In this document: piece by piece, positions 63,902 through 64,000 of the stretch
How the letters are laid out: the number at the start of each line of letters is the position of its first letter
Position numbering within the stretch: the first letter of the stretch is position 1
Source of the DNA: UBA4416 sp048498515
GTDB taxonomy: Bacteria > Bacteroidota > Bacteroidia > B-17B0 > Aurantibacillaceae
Direction: 5' to 3'
DNA: 64,000 bases
Assembly (NCBI GenBank): GCA_048498515.1
Contig: JBEHXV010000004.1
Span: forward strand, 1-64,000
The notes under the pieces: generated by a model
The model's input: the letters and a program-made list of their open reading frames with translations, nothing else
What the model was told of the DNA's origin: nothing
The model's database searches: none
Made by a program: the position numbers and the translations under genes

Positions 63902-64000
63902 ATGAAAAAAATTGTATGTTCTTTACTGCTAGCAGTTGGTTTAACCGGAATAGCCCAGGAAAACAATACCTGGCGAATAGGCGGTCAATGGGGCTTACAT
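63902..64000 (+). CDS. Exported protein, 5' fragment
   Basis: The first 33 residues: signal peptide (KKIVCSLLLAVGLTGIAQ) and NTWRIGGQWG, typical of the first strand of a Bacteroidota outer-membrane barrel (PorT/OMP family). It runs off the window. Confidence 0.7.
   Translation, partial: MKKIVCSLLLAVGLTGIAQENNTWRIGGQWGLH

Overview
The window comes from a member of the phylum Bacteroidota, probably an uncultured environmental lineage near the Flavobacteriia, Chitinophagia or Sphingobacteriia. The signs are: C-terminal type IX secretion (T9SS) sorting domains on three secreted proteins, a PorT-like T9SS barrel protein, -7 promoter boxes of the Bacteroidota form TAnnTTTG, almost no Shine-Dalgarno sites, many lipoproteins, a bTHX ribosomal protein gene, and an ileS - dksA/traR-like - lspA cluster with a long type-2 IleRS. 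No rRNA genes and no CRISPR array are present; one tRNA-Leu(CAA) is.

Layout. 1-515: end of a T9SS adhesin-like protein. 697-6699: five-gene exopolysaccharide-type operon (receiver-only response regulator, TPR/YaiO outer-membrane barrel, polysaccharide deacetylase, HEAT-repeat membrane protein, GT2 synthase) that resembles a PNAG (pga/ica) locus with extra parts. 6827-12857: secreted and lipoprotein genes (CxxCH lipoprotein, beta-propeller protein, metallophosphoesterase) and an AraC regulator. 13083-18821: RND efflux operon (adaptor, pump, outer-membrane factor). 19054-19826: two small secreted or membrane proteins. 20139-24127: an unusual two-gene unit, a DUF4062/TIR-like plus Clp-N-like protein followed by a 1006-residue Ser/Thr kinase-TPR-zinc-ribbon protein. 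24211-35978: GNAT, TPR-SpoIIE phosphatase, a two-component system with a striking four-fold 11-bp operator, a DUF4173-LRR membrane protein, an LVIVD T9SS protein and a DODA-type dioxygenase. 36038-41294: an apparently frameshifted giant T9SS beta-helix protein and a lipoprotein.

41696-49409 is a type I restriction-modification operon with two extra genes: a PrrC/RloC-like ATPase lying between hsdS and hsdM, and a HARE-HTH plus PD-(D/E)XK nuclease at the end. A perfect 15-bp inverted repeat sits at its promoter, and tRNA-Leu with a partial copy of its own 3' end lies just beyond, so this block reads as a defence island. From 49827 onward the content is mostly housekeeping: tRNA-Leu, prs, rplY, a LON-substrate-binding-domain gene, an S41 protease, bTHX, purK-purE, then on the minus strand ileS, a histone-H1-like/DksA fusion, lspA, porT and a small secreted protein. 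Several different dispersed palindromic repeats occupy the gaps, including an inverted pair that flanks a GxxExxY gene.

The best candidates for new biology are the DUF4062/Clp-N plus kinase-TPR pair, the PrrC-like gene with the HARE-nuclease in the type I operon, the four-site operator upstream of the histidine kinase, and the H1-DksA fusion. All functions are inferred by reading the sequence; no searches were run.
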